Shown: positions 5,909 through 14,341, counted from the first letter of the stretch. The stretch: DNA of 16,836 nucleotides from Solirubrobacterales bacterium (GCA_003157595.1 PMKB01000316.1:132-16967), one strand, 5' to 3'. Numbers and translations: made by a program. The notes: generated by a model from the letters alone, not told the origin.

Positions 5909-8319
5909 CCGCGGATCCGTGCTCCGGCCGGATCGAACAGCGGCTCAGCCGCGACGGCGCCCGGCACCCACTCGCCGAAGATGTCGATCTCGACCGCTGT
6001 GCCCTCGGCGAGCTGCGCGGGCAGGTAGGCGTAGGCGATCGAGCGCTCCACGGTGTAGCCGTAGCCGCCGCTCGTGACCCGCCCGACGATCTCGCCGCCG
6101 ACGCGCACCGGCTCGTTGCCGAGCGCGACCGCGCGCGCGTCCTCGAGCGTGATCGCACGCAGTCGCGCAACCGGCTCGACCAGTGCGTCCGAGCCGATGA
6201 ACTGCTTGTCGGTGCGCACGCAGAAGTCGAGCCCGGCCTCCAGCGGCGTTTCGTCGGGCGTGATGTCGGCGGCCCAGACGCGGTAGCCCTTCTCGAGCCG
6301 CAGTGAGTCGATCGCGCGGTAGCCGCCGGCGAGCAGGCCGTGCGGGCGTCCGGCCTCGAACAGCGTCTTCCACAGCCCGGTGCCGTACTCGGTGGGGCAG
6401 TACAGCTCCCAGCCGAACTCGCCGACGAAGGTCACGCGCAGCGCGCGCACCGGCACATCGCCGACGGTGATCTCGCGCAGGCGCATGTAGCCGAAGTCGA
6501 GCGGGTCGGGCGTCAGCGGCGCGAGGATGTCGCGTGCGCGCGGGCCCCACAGACCGAAGCAGGCCCAGCGCGCGGTCACGTCGGTGACGCTGACCGAGCC
6601 GCCCTGCGGCAGGTGGCTGCGGATCCAGCTCGCGTCGTGGTTGCCGAAGGCCGTCCCGGTGACGATCCCGAAGCGGTCCTCCGCCAGACGCGCGACGGTG
6701 AAGTCGCACTCGATCCCGCCGCGGCGGTTGAGCATCTGGGTGTAGGTGATCTGGCCGACCTGGCGCGCGACGCGGTTGTCGCAGAGGTGCTCGAGCAGCT
6801 CCGCGGCGCCCGGGCCGGCGACCTCGAACTTGGAGAACGAGGACTCGTCGAACAGGCCGGCGCTCTCGCGTGTCGCGCGGTGCTCGGCGCCGATCGCCGG
6901 TGACCACAGCATCCCCGCCCAGCCGTTGGGGCGCAGCGACTCATCGCCCGCGGCGGCGTTTGACTCATACCAGTTGACCCGCTCCCAGCCGGACTTCTCG
7001 CCGAAGGAGGCGCCGTGGTCGCGGTGCCATTCGTAGGCACTCGAGACGCGCAGCGGCCGGCCGGCCTCGCGCTCGTGGCCGGGGTAGCGGATGTCGTAGT
7101 AGGTCTCATAGACCTCGCGCGTGCGCTTGAGCGTGTAGGCCGGCGAGCGGTAGTGGGGCCCGAAGCGGCGGATGTCCATGTGCCAGAGGTCGATCGTCGG
7201 CTCCCCGCCGACGATCCACTCGGCCATCACCTTGCCGATCCCGCCGGCGCCGGCGAGGCCGTGGGCGCAGAACCCGGCGGCGACGAAGAACCCACGCACC
7301 TCGCTTTCGCCGAGGCAGAACTCGTTGTCCGGCGTGAAGGCCTCCGGCCCGTTGATCAGCTTCGTGACCGTGATCTCGTCCATCGCCGGCACGCGCTTGC
7401 GCGAGTTCGCGGTGATCTCCTCGAAGCGCGGCCAGTCCTCCTCCAGCAGCCGGCCGTTGAAGTCCGCCGGGATCGCGTCGAGCGAGTGCTCGTCCAGCGC
7501 CCAGGGCGCGCTGTGGCGTTCGTAGCCGCCCATCACGAGACCCGCGCCCTCCTCGCGGAAGTAGACCAGCAGATCGGGGTCGCGCAGCGTGGGCAGATGC
7601 TCGCCCGCGGCGCGCTCGCGGAAGGGCTGGGTGACGAGGTACTCGTGGGCGAACGGGATGATCGGCACGCGGACGCCCGCCAGGCGGCCGATCTCGGCGG
7701 CGAACATCCCGCCCGCGTTGACGACGATCTCGGCCTCGATCGGACCCCATTCGGTCTGCACGCCGCGGACGCGGCCACCGTCCACGTCGACGCCGGTCAC
7801 GCGCGTGTGGGTGAAGATCTGGACGCCGCCCTCCCGCGCTCCCGCAGCCAGCGCGTAGGTCAGCTGGGAGGGATCGAGGTAGCCGTCGGTCGCCAGGTAG
7901 GAGCCGGCGCGCACGCCGTCGGTCACCATCAACGGGAACATCTCCTGCGCCTCGTCGGGGCTCAGCAGCTCAAGCGGGAGCCCGAAGGTCTTTGCCCACG
8001 CGACCTGGCGCAGCACCTCCTGCTCGCGCTCGGGTGTGCAGGCCAGACGGATGCCGCCGCACTGCACCCAGCCGCACTCGAGCGTGGCGTAGAGCTCGAC
8101 GCTGTACATCATCATCCGCGTCAGCGAGACGCTGCCGCGCAACTGCCCGACCAGGCCGGCGGAGTGGAAGGTCGAGCCGCTGGTCAGCTCGTCGCGGTCG
8201 AGCAGGACGACGTCGCGCTCGCCGAGCGCGGCGAGGTGGTAGGCGATCGAGGCGCCGCCGACGCCGCCGCCGATGATCACGATCCTTGCTCTCTGCGGAA
8301 GCTCGCGCGGTCGCGCCAT
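5905..8319 (-). CDS. FAD-dependent oxidoreductase/GcvT fusion (dimethylglycine/sarcosine dehydrogenase-like)
   Basis: This 804-residue two-part enzyme is predicted to oxidise an N-methyl amine and pass the released one-carbon unit to tetrahydrofolate. The N-terminal DAO-type FAD domain has VIIGGGVGGASIAYHLA at residues 14-30. DELTSGSTFHSAG (43-55) contains His52, equivalent to the histidine that binds FAD covalently in dimethylglycine dehydrogenase. A linker domain of the FAO_M type (about 370-450) is followed by GcvT-like aminomethyltransferase domains from about 450 to the end, including NRRGGIECDFTV, FVGEFGWELY, AIDSLRLEKGYR and TPLEAGLDF. ATG 8319 was chosen because GAGGAG lies six to seven bases upstream; the frame extends upstream but would cross the divergent promoter. 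The length is normal for the family. It is the first gene of a leftward operon and is divergent to the ligase gene. The exact substrate (sarcosine, dimethylglycine or another methylated amine) is not decided by sequence. Confidence 0.88.
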   Translation of the reverse strand: MARPRELPQRARIVIIGGGVGGASIAYHLAALGERDVVLLDRDELTSGSTFHSAGLVGQLRGSVSLTRMMMYSVELYATLECGWVQCGGIRLACTPEREQEVLRQVAWAKTFGLPLELLSPDEAQEMFPLMVTDGVRAGSYLATDGYLDPSQLTYALAAGAREGGVQIFTHTRVTGVDVDGGRVRGVQTEWGPIEAEIVVNAGGMFAAEIGRLAGVRVPIIPFAHEYLVTQPFRERAAGEHLPTLRDPDLLVYFREEGAGLVMGGYERHSAPWALDEHSLDAIPADFNGRLLEEDWPRFEEITANSRKRVPAMDEITVTKLINGPEAFTPDNEFCLGESEVRGFFVAAGFCAHGLAGAGGIGKVMAEWIVGGEPTIDLWHMDIRRFGPHYRSPAYTLKRTREVYETYYDIRYPGHEREAGRPLRVSSAYEWHRDHGASFGEKSGWERVNWYESNAAAGDESLRPNGWAGMLWSPAIGAEHRATRESAGLFDESSFSKFEVAGPGAAELLEHLCDNRVARQVGQITYTQMLNRRGGIECDFTVARLAEDRFGIVTGTAFGNHDASWIRSHLPQGGSVSVTDVTARWACFGLWGPRARDILAPLTPDPLDFGYMRLREITVGDVPVRALRVTFVGEFGWELYCPTEYGTGLWKTLFEAGRPHGLLAGGYRAIDSLRLEKGYRVWAADITPDETPLEAGLDFCVRTDKQFIGSDALVEPVARLRAITLEDARAVALGNEPVRVGGEIVGRVTSGGYGYTVERSIAYAYLPAQLAEGTAVEIDIFGEWVPGAVAAEPLFDPAGARIRG

Positions 8320-8341
8320 GGACTTCTCCTCGATTCCGGTT

Positions 8342-8355
8342 CGCCAAGGTTGGCG
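8342..8355. promoter_or_regulatory. Palindrome in the divergent promoter region, candidate operator
   Basis: CGCCAA-GG-TTGGCG is a perfect 6-2-6 inverted repeat, the only strong dyad in the 95-bp gap between the two divergent genes (8320-8414). It lies 23 bp upstream of the leftward start codon, just downstream of a possible minus-strand -10 (TATGGT, 8367-8362), where a bound repressor would block initiation. The GntR/FadR-type regulator encoded at 9740-10465 is the obvious candidate ligand. That link is inference; the sequence is not a textbook FadR box. Confidence 0.4.
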
Positions 8356-8399
8356 GGCGGCACCATACATCCGATTTGCGCGAAATGGCCCGGAAGATG

Positions 8400-8405
8400 T
8401 ACCTT
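8400..8405 (+). promoter_or_regulatory. Possible -10 element for a leaderless ligase mRNA
   Basis: TACCTT ends nine bases before ATG 8415. With the usual -10 to start-site distance, transcription would begin at or within a few bases of the ATG, giving a leaderless message, which is common in actinobacteria. This fits the absence of a Shine-Dalgarno sequence before 8415. No clear -35 is present, so this is weak evidence. Confidence 0.3.
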
Positions 8406-8414
8406 CTACCCGCG

Positions 8415-9743
8415 ATGAAGCTCGACGAGCTGAGGGAGGAGGTCGCAAACGGGACGATCGACACCGTCCTGTTGGCGATCACCGACATGCAGGGGCGCTT
8501 GATGGGCAAGCGCCTGACCGCGCGCCACTTCGTCGACGAGGTCGCCGAGCACGGCGCCGAGGGCTGCAACTACCTGCTCGCGGTCGATGTCGACATGACG
8601 CCGGTCGAGGGCTTCGCGATGGCTTCCTGGGCCGGCGGCTACGGCGACTTCGTGATGCGGCCGGACCTCGACACGCTGCGGCTCGTGCCGTGGCAGCAGG
8701 CCACCGCCCTGTGCATCGCCGACGTCGTCTGGCACGACGGCTCCGATGTGGTGGCCTCGCCGCGCCAGGTGCTGCGCCGTCAGCTCGCGCGGCTCGCCGA
8801 GCGCGGCTGGGGCGCCGCCGCCGGCACCGAGCTCGAGTTCATGCTCTTCCGCGACACCTACGAGCAGGCCTACCACAAGGGCTACCGCCTGCTCGATCCG
8901 GCGAATCTGTTCAACAGCGACTACTCGCTGCTCGCCACCGCGCGCGTGGAGCCGCTGATCCGCCGGATCCGCAACGGCATGGAGGGCGCCGGCATGCCGG
9001 TCGAGGACTCCAAGGGCGAGTGCAACTTCGGCCAGCACGAGATCAACTTCCGCTACGCCGACGCGCTCGCCACGGCCGACCGCCACGTGATCTACAAGAA
9101 CGGCGCCAAGGAGATCGCCGCTGAGATGGGGATGGCGATCACCTACATGGCGAAGTTCGACCAGCGCGAGGGCAACTCGTGCCACATCCACTTCTCGCTC
9201 ACCGACGCCGACGGCCCGCTGTTCGCGCGTGAGCAGGCGACCTTCGACTGCTTCCTCGCCGGGCAGCTCGCTGCGTTGCGCGAGCTGACGCTGCTGCTCG
9301 CGCCGAACGTCAACTCCTACAAGCGCTACGCCGCGGGCTCGTTCGCCCCGACGGCGGTCGCCTGGGGGCACGACAACCGCACCTGCGCGCTGCGCGTCGT
9401 CGGGCACGGCCCGGGGCTGCGCTTCGAGAACCGCGCCGGCGGAGCGGACCTGAATCCGTACATGGCGCTCTCGGCCCTGATTGCCGCCGGCCTGCACGGC
9501 GTCGATCAGGGGCTGCAGCTGGGGCCGGTGTTCGAGGGCGACGCCTACAGCGCGCCGGAGCTGCCTCGGCTGCCGACCTCGCTGCCGGCCGCACGCGAGC
9601 TCTTCGCGAACTCCCAGATAGCGCGCGAGGCCTTCGGCGCAGAGGTCGTCGCGCACTACGTCAACGCAGCCGACGTCGAGCTGGCAGCGTTCGGCAGCGC
9701 GGTCACCGACTGGGAGCGCTACCGGGGCTTCGAGCGGTTGTGA
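8415..9743 (+). CDS. Glutamine synthetase family ligase (gamma-glutamyl-amine ligase-like)
   Basis: This 442-residue protein has the glutamine synthetase fold, whose members make a gamma-glutamyl phosphate from glutamate and ATP and couple it to ammonia or an amine. The N-terminal beta-grasp region has AITDMQGRLMGKR (21-33). The catalytic domain has metal-binding GTELEF (138-142), GECNFGQHEINF (201-212), the HIHFS loop (257-261), NSYKRY (300-305) and NRTCALRV with ENRAGGADLNPY (321-349). It lies in a catabolic locus with a permease, aldehyde dehydrogenase and N-methyl-amine oxidase, and the C-terminus is unlike canonical GlnA. A role in gamma-glutamylating an imported amine (as PuuA, IpuC or GMAS do) is therefore more likely than ammonia assimilation. 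ATG 8415 is preferred because MKLDELR matches family N-termini; ATG 8397 and 8385 are in frame. No gamma-glutamyl hydrolase lies in the window. Fold assignment is firm; substrate is inference. Confidence 0.87.
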   Translation: MKLDELREEVANGTIDTVLLAITDMQGRLMGKRLTARHFVDEVAEHGAEGCNYLLAVDVDMTPVEGFAMASWAGGYGDFVMRPDLDTLRLVPWQQATALCIADVVWHDGSDVVASPRQVLRRQLARLAERGWGAAAGTELEFMLFRDTYEQAYHKGYRLLDPANLFNSDYSLLATARVEPLIRRIRNGMEGAGMPVEDSKGECNFGQHEINFRYADALATADRHVIYKNGAKEIAAEMGMAITYMAKFDQREGNSCHIHFSLTDADGPLFAREQATFDCFLAGQLAALRELTLLLAPNVNSYKRYAAGSFAPTAVAWGHDNRTCALRVVGHGPGLRFENRAGGADLNPYMALSALIAAGLHGVDQGLQLGPVFEGDAYSAPELPRLPTSLPAARELFANSQIAREAFGAEVVAHYVNAADVELAAFGSAVTDWERYRGFERL

Positions 9744-10465
9744 GCGTCGCGCCGCCGGTCAGCGAGGACGCTGTCTTCGCGCCGGTCCGCTCCCAGACCG
9801 CCTTCGAGGAGACCGTCGAGCGGCTCGGGACGGCGATCAAGCTCGGACTGCTCGCGCCGGGCACACAGCTGCCGGCCGAGCGCGAGCTGTGCCGCAAGCT
9901 CGGCATAGCGCGCTCCACACTGCGCCAGGCGCTGCTGGCGCTCGGCCAGACCGGACACCTGCAGGCGACCCGCGGCCGCCGTGGCGGAACGTTCGTCGCC
10001 GACCCGCAGCCGCCGAGCGAGCTGCCGTCGGAGGAGCTGCTCGCCCAGTGGCAGGAGGTCTGCGACTCGCGCATGGCGCTCGAGGTCGGCGTGGCGGTGC
10101 TCGCCGCCCAGCGCGCGGACGGCGCGGTGCTGAACGCGCTCGCCGGGCTGGTCGGTGAGATGGAGCGCCAGGTCGGCGAATACCCCAACTACCGCCTTGC
10201 CGACGTGCGCTTCCACGTCGCGCTGGCGGAGAGCACGGGCAGCTCGCGCCTGGTCGCGGCGATGACCGCGACGCAGGGGGAAATGACCGACCTGATCGCG
10301 CACATCTCGCATCCGGCCGCGGTGCTTCGGGCCTCAAACGAGCAGCACCAGCGGCTCGTTCGAGCGCTCCGAACACACGACGGGGCGCGCGCCGCGCGCA
10401 TCATGAGCGAGCACGTCGAGGGCACGACGCACATCCTCGGCGGATTACTACCATCGCGGACTTGA
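9740..10465 (+). CDS. GntR-family transcriptional regulator, FadR subfamily (FCD domain)
   Basis: This is a 241-residue regulator. The N-terminal winged helix-turn-helix spans about residues 18-87, with LPAERELCRKLGIARSTLRQ (44-63) as the recognition region and a wing ending GRRGGTFVAD. The C-terminal all-helical FCD ligand-binding domain (about 100-230) keeps a likely metal-binding set: Asp155 and His159 in DVRFHVA, His203 in NEQHQRL and His225 in MSEHVEG. Such proteins often bind a carboxylate-bearing effector through this metal. The GTG start at 9740 overlaps the TGA of the ligase gene (GTGA), so the regulator is co-translated with it and may autoregulate. It is the only transcription factor in the window. 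Likely targets are the divergent region at 8320-8414 and the permease promoter. Family is certain; ligand unknown. Confidence 0.92.
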   Translation: MSVAPPVSEDAVFAPVRSQTAFEETVERLGTAIKLGLLAPGTQLPAERELCRKLGIARSTLRQALLALGQTGHLQATRGRRGGTFVADPQPPSELPSEELLAQWQEVCDSRMALEVGVAVLAAQRADGAVLNALAGLVGEMERQVGEYPNYRLADVRFHVALAESTGSSRLVAAMTATQGEMTDLIAHISHPAAVLRASNEQHQRLVRALRTHDGARAARIMSEHVEGTTHILGGLLPSRT

Positions 10466-10491
10466 CTTCGATCCCCTTGGGTCCCTACAGT
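10462..10491 (+). promoter_or_regulatory. Promoter for the permease operon
   Basis: TTGACT at 10462-10467 and TACAGT at 10486-10491 are separated by 18 bp, a good match to the vegetative sigma-factor consensus. Transcription would start near 10498, giving a leader of about 45 nt before the permease ATG. The -35 box overlaps the stop codon of the GntR gene. This suggests the permease-dehydrogenase-SDR genes can be expressed separately from the ligase and regulator. Confidence 0.6.
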
Positions 10492-10542
10492 ACCGCGGCT
10501 AAGGACGGACCACCACACCATTTCCTTCGAGGGGAGAGTGCA

Positions 10543-12132
10543 ATGGCGACACCGGAGACCCTTGGCGCAGACGAGCAACGCCTGGCCGAGCTGGGCTACA
10601 AGCAGGAACTGAATCGCGGCTGGAGCAGCTTCTCCAACTTCGCGATCTCGTTCTCGATCATCTGCGTTCTCGCCGGCTGCTTCACGACCTTTGGCCAGGC
10701 CTTCAACAACGGCGGGCCGGTGGCGATCTCGATCGGCTGGCCGGTGATCAGCATCCTGATCCTGACCGTCGCGTTCTCGATGTCGGAACTCGCCTCGGCG
10801 ATGCCGACGGCCGGCGGAATCTACTACTGGGCCTCGAAGCTCGGGGGCGCTGGGTGGGGCTGGTTCACCGGTTGGTTCAACCTGATCGGGCTCGTTGCGG
10901 TCGTCGCTTCGGTGGACTATGTCTGCGCGCAGTTCATCCAGTACCTGCTCAGCCTGTTCAGCGTGAACTTCATCTTCAACTTCACCTCGACCGACGTGAA
11001 GTACAACGCGCACGTGGTGATGGCGCTGTTCGTGCTGATCATCCTGTTCGGGTTGCTGGTCAACGTGTTCTGGAACCGTCTGCTCACGCTGTTCAACGGC
11101 ATCTCGGTGTGGTGGAACGTCGTCGGTGTCGCGGTGATCGTCGTGATCCTGATCGTCGTCCCGAGCCATCACGCGAGCTTCTCCTACGTGTTCGGCCACC
11201 GGATCAACAACTCCGGCTTCGGCGGGCACATGTACTGGTTCTACGTGCTGCCGCTCGGCTTTCTGCTGACGATGTACACGATCACCGGCTATGACGCCTC
11301 GGCGCACGTGTCGGAGGAGACCCACGGCGCCGCCCAGTCGGCGGCGAAGGGCGTCTGGCGCTCGGTCTTCTACTCGGCCGTGGTCGGCTACATCGTGCTG
11401 CTGGCGCTGGTGTTCGCCGCGAACAAGACGGGAGCGAAGGCTGAGAACGGATTCTCGACGGTGCTGCCGATCCTCACGGCCGCACTCAGTTCGGCCGGCG
11501 CCAAGGCCGTGATCTTCATCTCGGTGGTCGGGCAGCTGTTCTGCGGCATCGCCTGCATGACGAGCGGCTCGCGGATGACGTTCGCGTTCTCCCGCGACGG
11601 CGCGGTCCCCGGTCACAACCTCTGGCGGCGCCTCGGCGCGAACAAGACGCCGACCTGGGCCGCGCTCTTCATCGCGGTCTTCGCGTTCATCATCACGGTT
11701 CCGGCCTACTTCCCGAACAGCGCGGGCACGCCGGTGGCGTTCCTCGCGGTCACGTCGATCTCGGTGATTGGCCTCTACATCGCCTACACGATCCCCGTCT
11801 TTCTGCGCTGGCGGGCCGGCAGCAGGTTCGAGCCCGGCCCCTGGAGCCTCGGCAACAAGTACAAGTGGGTGAACATGATCGCGGTGGTGTGGGTCAGCCT
11901 CTGCGTGATCATCTTCTGCCTGCCGTACTCGCCGCTCGGCGTGCCCGGCAACACCGGGTTCACGCTGAACTACGTCAACTACGCGCCGGTTGTCGTGGTC
12001 GGTGTCATGCTCGCGGTGACGATCTGGTACTTCGGCTGGGCCCACAAGACGTTCAAGGGCCCGATCCGCACGATCGACGACGTGCCGACCGATGGAGGCG
12101 CTGTGCCGCCTGCCGCGCAGGCGGTTGCCTGA
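10543..12132 (+). CDS. APC-superfamily amino acid/amine permease
   Basis: This 529-residue integral membrane transporter has about twelve hydrophobic segments and a polar N-terminal tail. GYKQELNRGWSSFSNFAISFSI (about residues 19-40) and the unwound first helix containing GGPVAISIGW are typical of the GABA/choline-type branch of the APC superfamily (ACT/UGA4-like). SELASAMPTAGGIYYW (about 83-98) is the conserved helix 2-3 motif. ATG 10543 was chosen because GGGGAGAG at 10531-10538 lies five bases upstream; an in-frame start at 10462 would overlap the GntR gene. It probably imports the amine or amino compound metabolised by the locus by cation symport or exchange. The aldehyde dehydrogenase frame starts before this gene ends. 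Family is firm; substrate unknown. Confidence 0.88.
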   Translation: MATPETLGADEQRLAELGYKQELNRGWSSFSNFAISFSIICVLAGCFTTFGQAFNNGGPVAISIGWPVISILILTVAFSMSELASAMPTAGGIYYWASKLGGAGWGWFTGWFNLIGLVAVVASVDYVCAQFIQYLLSLFSVNFIFNFTSTDVKYNAHVVMALFVLIILFGLLVNVFWNRLLTLFNGISVWWNVVGVAVIVVILIVVPSHHASFSYVFGHRINNSGFGGHMYWFYVLPLGFLLTMYTITGYDASAHVSEETHGAAQSAAKGVWRSVFYSAVVGYIVLLALVFAANKTGAKAENGFSTVLPILTAALSSAGAKAVIFISVVGQLFCGIACMTSGSRMTFAFSRDGAVPGHNLWRRLGANKTPTWAALFIAVFAFIITVPAYFPNSAGTPVAFLAVTSISVIGLYIAYTIPVFLRWRAGSRFEPGPWSLGNKYKWVNMIAVVWVSLCVIIFCLPYSPLGVPGNTGFTLNYVNYAPVVVVGVMLAVTIWYFGWAHKTFKGPIRTIDDVPTDGGAVPPAAQAVA

Positions 12133-13489
12133 TCTGCTGAAAATCGTCGAGCCCGCCACGGAGGGCGTGCTCGCTGAGGTTCCCCGCGCGGGGGCGGCCG
12201 AGGTCGACGAGGCTGTCGCCCGCGCGCGGAGGGCCCTGCCCGCGTGGCGCGCCCTCGCGCCGGGGGCGCGGGCGAAGCTGCTGCGTGCGCTCGCCGACAC
12301 GCTCGAGGACCATCTCGAGGAGCTGGCGCTGCTGGAGGCGCGCAACGCCGGCAAGCCGATCGGCTCGGCGCGCGGGGAGATGGCGATGGTCGTCGACACG
12401 ATCCGCTACTACGCGGGCGCCCCCGAGCGGCTGCTCGGCGACACGATCCCGGTCGCCGGCGGCCAGGCCTTCACGGTGCGCGAGCCGCTCGGCGTCGTCG
12501 GGCTGATCGTGCCGTGGAACTTCCCCCTGAACATCTCGGCCTGGAAGCTCGGGCCGGCGCTGGCCGCCGGCAACACGGTGGTGCTCAAGCCGGCCGAGCT
12601 GACGCCGCTCAGCGCGCTGCGCTTCGCCGAGCTGGCGACCGAGGCGGGCATCCCCGAAGGCGTCATCAACGTCGTCGTGGGGCCGGGCCGCACGTGCGGC
12701 CAGCGCCTGGTCGAGCACCCCGACGTCGCCAAGATCGCCTTCACCGGCTCGACCGAGGTGGGTCGTACGATCGCTGCGGCGGCGGCCGCGACGATCAAGC
12801 GCGTGACGCTTGAGCTGGGCGGGAAGTCGGCCAATGTGATCTTCGCCGACGCGGACCTCGAGGCCGCGGCCGCGGCCGCTCCCTGGGCGGTGTTCGACAA
12901 CGCGGGCCAGGACTGCTGCGCGCGTTCGCGCGTGCTCGTCGAGGCATCGGCGTTCGACCGCTTCACGGCGCTGTTCGAGGAGCACGTGCGCGCGATCCGC
13001 GTCGGCGATCCGCTCGACCCGGCGACCGAGATGGGCCCGCTGATCTCGGCCGGCCAGCGCGACGCCGTAGCGTCCTTCCTCGACGACGGCGATCCCGTCG
13101 TGTGCCGCGGCAGCGCGCCCGAGGGGCCCGGCTTCTGGTTTGCTCCGACGATCCTCGCGCCACAGACGCGCGATGCGCGCGTGCTGCGCGATGAGGTCTT
13201 CGGGCCGATCGTGGCCGTAATTCCGTTCCGCGACGAGGAGGATGCAGTGGCGCTGGCAAACGACACCATCTACGGGCTCTCGGGCTCGATCTGGACCCGC
13301 GACGGGGCGCGTGCGCTGCGCGTCGCGCGGGCGATCGAGACGGGCAACATCTCGATCAACTCCAACAGCTCGGTCCGCGTCACGACACCGTTCGGGGGCT
13401 TCAAGCAGTCCGGCTACGGGCGCGAGCTGGGTCCTCACGCGCTCGACGCCTACACCGAGGTCAAGACGATCTTCTACTCGACGTCATGA
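12092..13489 (+). CDS. Aldehyde dehydrogenase (NAD(P)-dependent, ALDH superfamily)
   Basis: This 465-residue enzyme oxidises an aldehyde to the carboxylate in the cytoplasm. Key residues are present: Asn144 in PWNFP, the cofactor loop FTGSTEVG (217-224), general base Glu241 in ELGGKSAN, catalytic Cys275 in GQDCCARSR, EVFGP, and the C-terminal PFGGFKQSGYGRE. The closest resemblance is to the betaine-aldehyde/aminobutyraldehyde type. The N-terminus is about 15-20 residues short and atypical: MEALCRLPRRRLPDLLKIVEPATEG replaces the usual longer lead-in to VxNPATGE. ATG 12092 overlaps the permease by 41 nt; a later TTG at 12125 would overlap by only 8 nt. No Shine-Dalgarno clearly decides between them. 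The stop overlaps the SDR start (ATGA). It likely acts on the aldehyde released from the imported amine. Confidence 0.9.
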   Translation: MEALCRLPRRRLPDLLKIVEPATEGVLAEVPRAGAAEVDEAVARARRALPAWRALAPGARAKLLRALADTLEDHLEELALLEARNAGKPIGSARGEMAMVVDTIRYYAGAPERLLGDTIPVAGGQAFTVREPLGVVGLIVPWNFPLNISAWKLGPALAAGNTVVLKPAELTPLSALRFAELATEAGIPEGVINVVVGPGRTCGQRLVEHPDVAKIAFTGSTEVGRTIAAAAAATIKRVTLELGGKSANVIFADADLEAAAAAAPWAVFDNAGQDCCARSRVLVEASAFDRFTALFEEHVRAIRVGDPLDPATEMGPLISAGQRDAVASFLDDGDPVVCRGSAPEGPGFWFAPTILAPQTRDARVLRDEVFGPIVAVIPFRDEEDAVALANDTIYGLSGSIWTRDGARALRVARAIETGNISINSNSSVRVTTPFGGFKQSGYGRELGPHALDAYTEVKTIFYSTS

Positions 13490-14232
13490 GGCTCCAGGGG
13501 AAGGTTTGCGTGATCACCGGCGCGCGCGGCGGGATCGGCGCGGTTACGGCTGAGCTGTTCGCGCGCGAGGGCGCCACGGTCGTCGGCGCCGACGTGCTGG
13601 CCGGCTCGCCCGGCGAGCTGTCGCTCGAGGTCGACGTCACCGACGAGCAGCAGGTGATCGACATGTACGCGCGCACGCGCGAGCAGTTTGGGCGGATCGA
13701 CGTGCTGTTCAACAACGCCGGGATCTCGCCGACCGACGACGCCTCGGTGCTCGACACCAGCTTCGAGACCTGGCAGCGGGTGCAGGACGTCAACCTCAAG
13801 AGCGTGTTCTTCTGCTGCAAGCACGGGATCCCCTACCTGCTGGCCAACGATCCCTCCGGCGGCTCGGTGATCAACACCGCCTCGTTCGTCGCCGTGATGG
13901 GCGCGGCGACCTCGCAGATCTCATACACCGCGTCGAAGGGCGGCGTGCTGGCGCTATCACGCGAGCTGGGCGTCGAGTTCGCCCGCCAGGGTGTGCGCGT
14001 CAACGCGCTGTGCCCCGGACCGGTCGACACGCCGCTGTTGCAGGAGCTGTTCGCCAAGGATCCCGAGCGGGCAGCCCGGCGGATGGTGCACCTGCCGGTC
14101 GGGCGCTTCGCCCGGGCCGATGAGATCGCGAGCGGCGTGCTGTTCCTGGCCAGCGACGAGTCGACCTACGTCAACGCGACGACGTTCCTGATCGACGGCG
14201 GGCTCACGGGCGCCTACACGACGCCGCTGTGA
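13486..14232 (+). CDS. Short-chain dehydrogenase/reductase (SDR)
   Basis: This is a 248-residue classical SDR with a Rossmann fold. The cofactor motif TGARGGIG is at residues 11-18, NNAG at about 76-79, the catalytic Ser is in INTASFVAVMG (about 128-138), and the Tyr and Lys are in YTASK (about 146-150). The GPVDTPL stretch and C-terminal LIDGGLTGAY are normal for the FabG-like branch. An acidic residue after strand 2 (ADV near residue 39) suggests NAD rather than NADP, so oxidation is plausible. ATG 13486 overlaps the TGA of the aldehyde dehydrogenase gene, so the two are coupled. In this setting it may turn an alcohol into the aldehyde or ketone used by its neighbour. Substrate not determinable; it is the last gene of the rightward operon. 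Confidence 0.9.
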   Translation: MRLQGKVCVITGARGGIGAVTAELFAREGATVVGADVLAGSPGELSLEVDVTDEQQVIDMYARTREQFGRIDVLFNNAGISPTDDASVLDTSFETWQRVQDVNLKSVFFCCKHGIPYLLANDPSGGSVINTASFVAVMGAATSQISYTASKGGVLALSRELGVEFARQGVRVNALCPGPVDTPLLQELFAKDPERAARRMVHLPVGRFARADEIASGVLFLASDESTYVNATTFLIDGGLTGAYTTPL

Positions 14233-14341
14233 ACGTCCGCCCGCCTCGAACGCCCCGATAGGCTCCGTGGTTCAGATGCCGAGCGCACCCTTTCGCATGC
14301 CGCCGTGGCCGCCTCGGCGCGGACCGAGGGCTTAGAGGGCG

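Noticed and set aside
7015..8418. 467-residue open frame on the plus strand
   Set aside because: It is antisense to the FAD/GcvT oxidoreductase, has shadow-type composition, and the real gene has clear motifs in the other strand.
8415..9743. Housekeeping glutamine synthetase (glnA)
   Set aside because: The catalytic motifs are shared, but the catabolic neighbourhood and atypical C-terminus favour a GlnA-like amine ligase.
10189..12399. 736-residue open frame on the minus strand
   Set aside because: It lies antisense to the GntR, permease and ALDH genes and is full of His, Arg, Asp and Glu in repeats typical of the shadow of GC-rich codons; no domain is recognisable.
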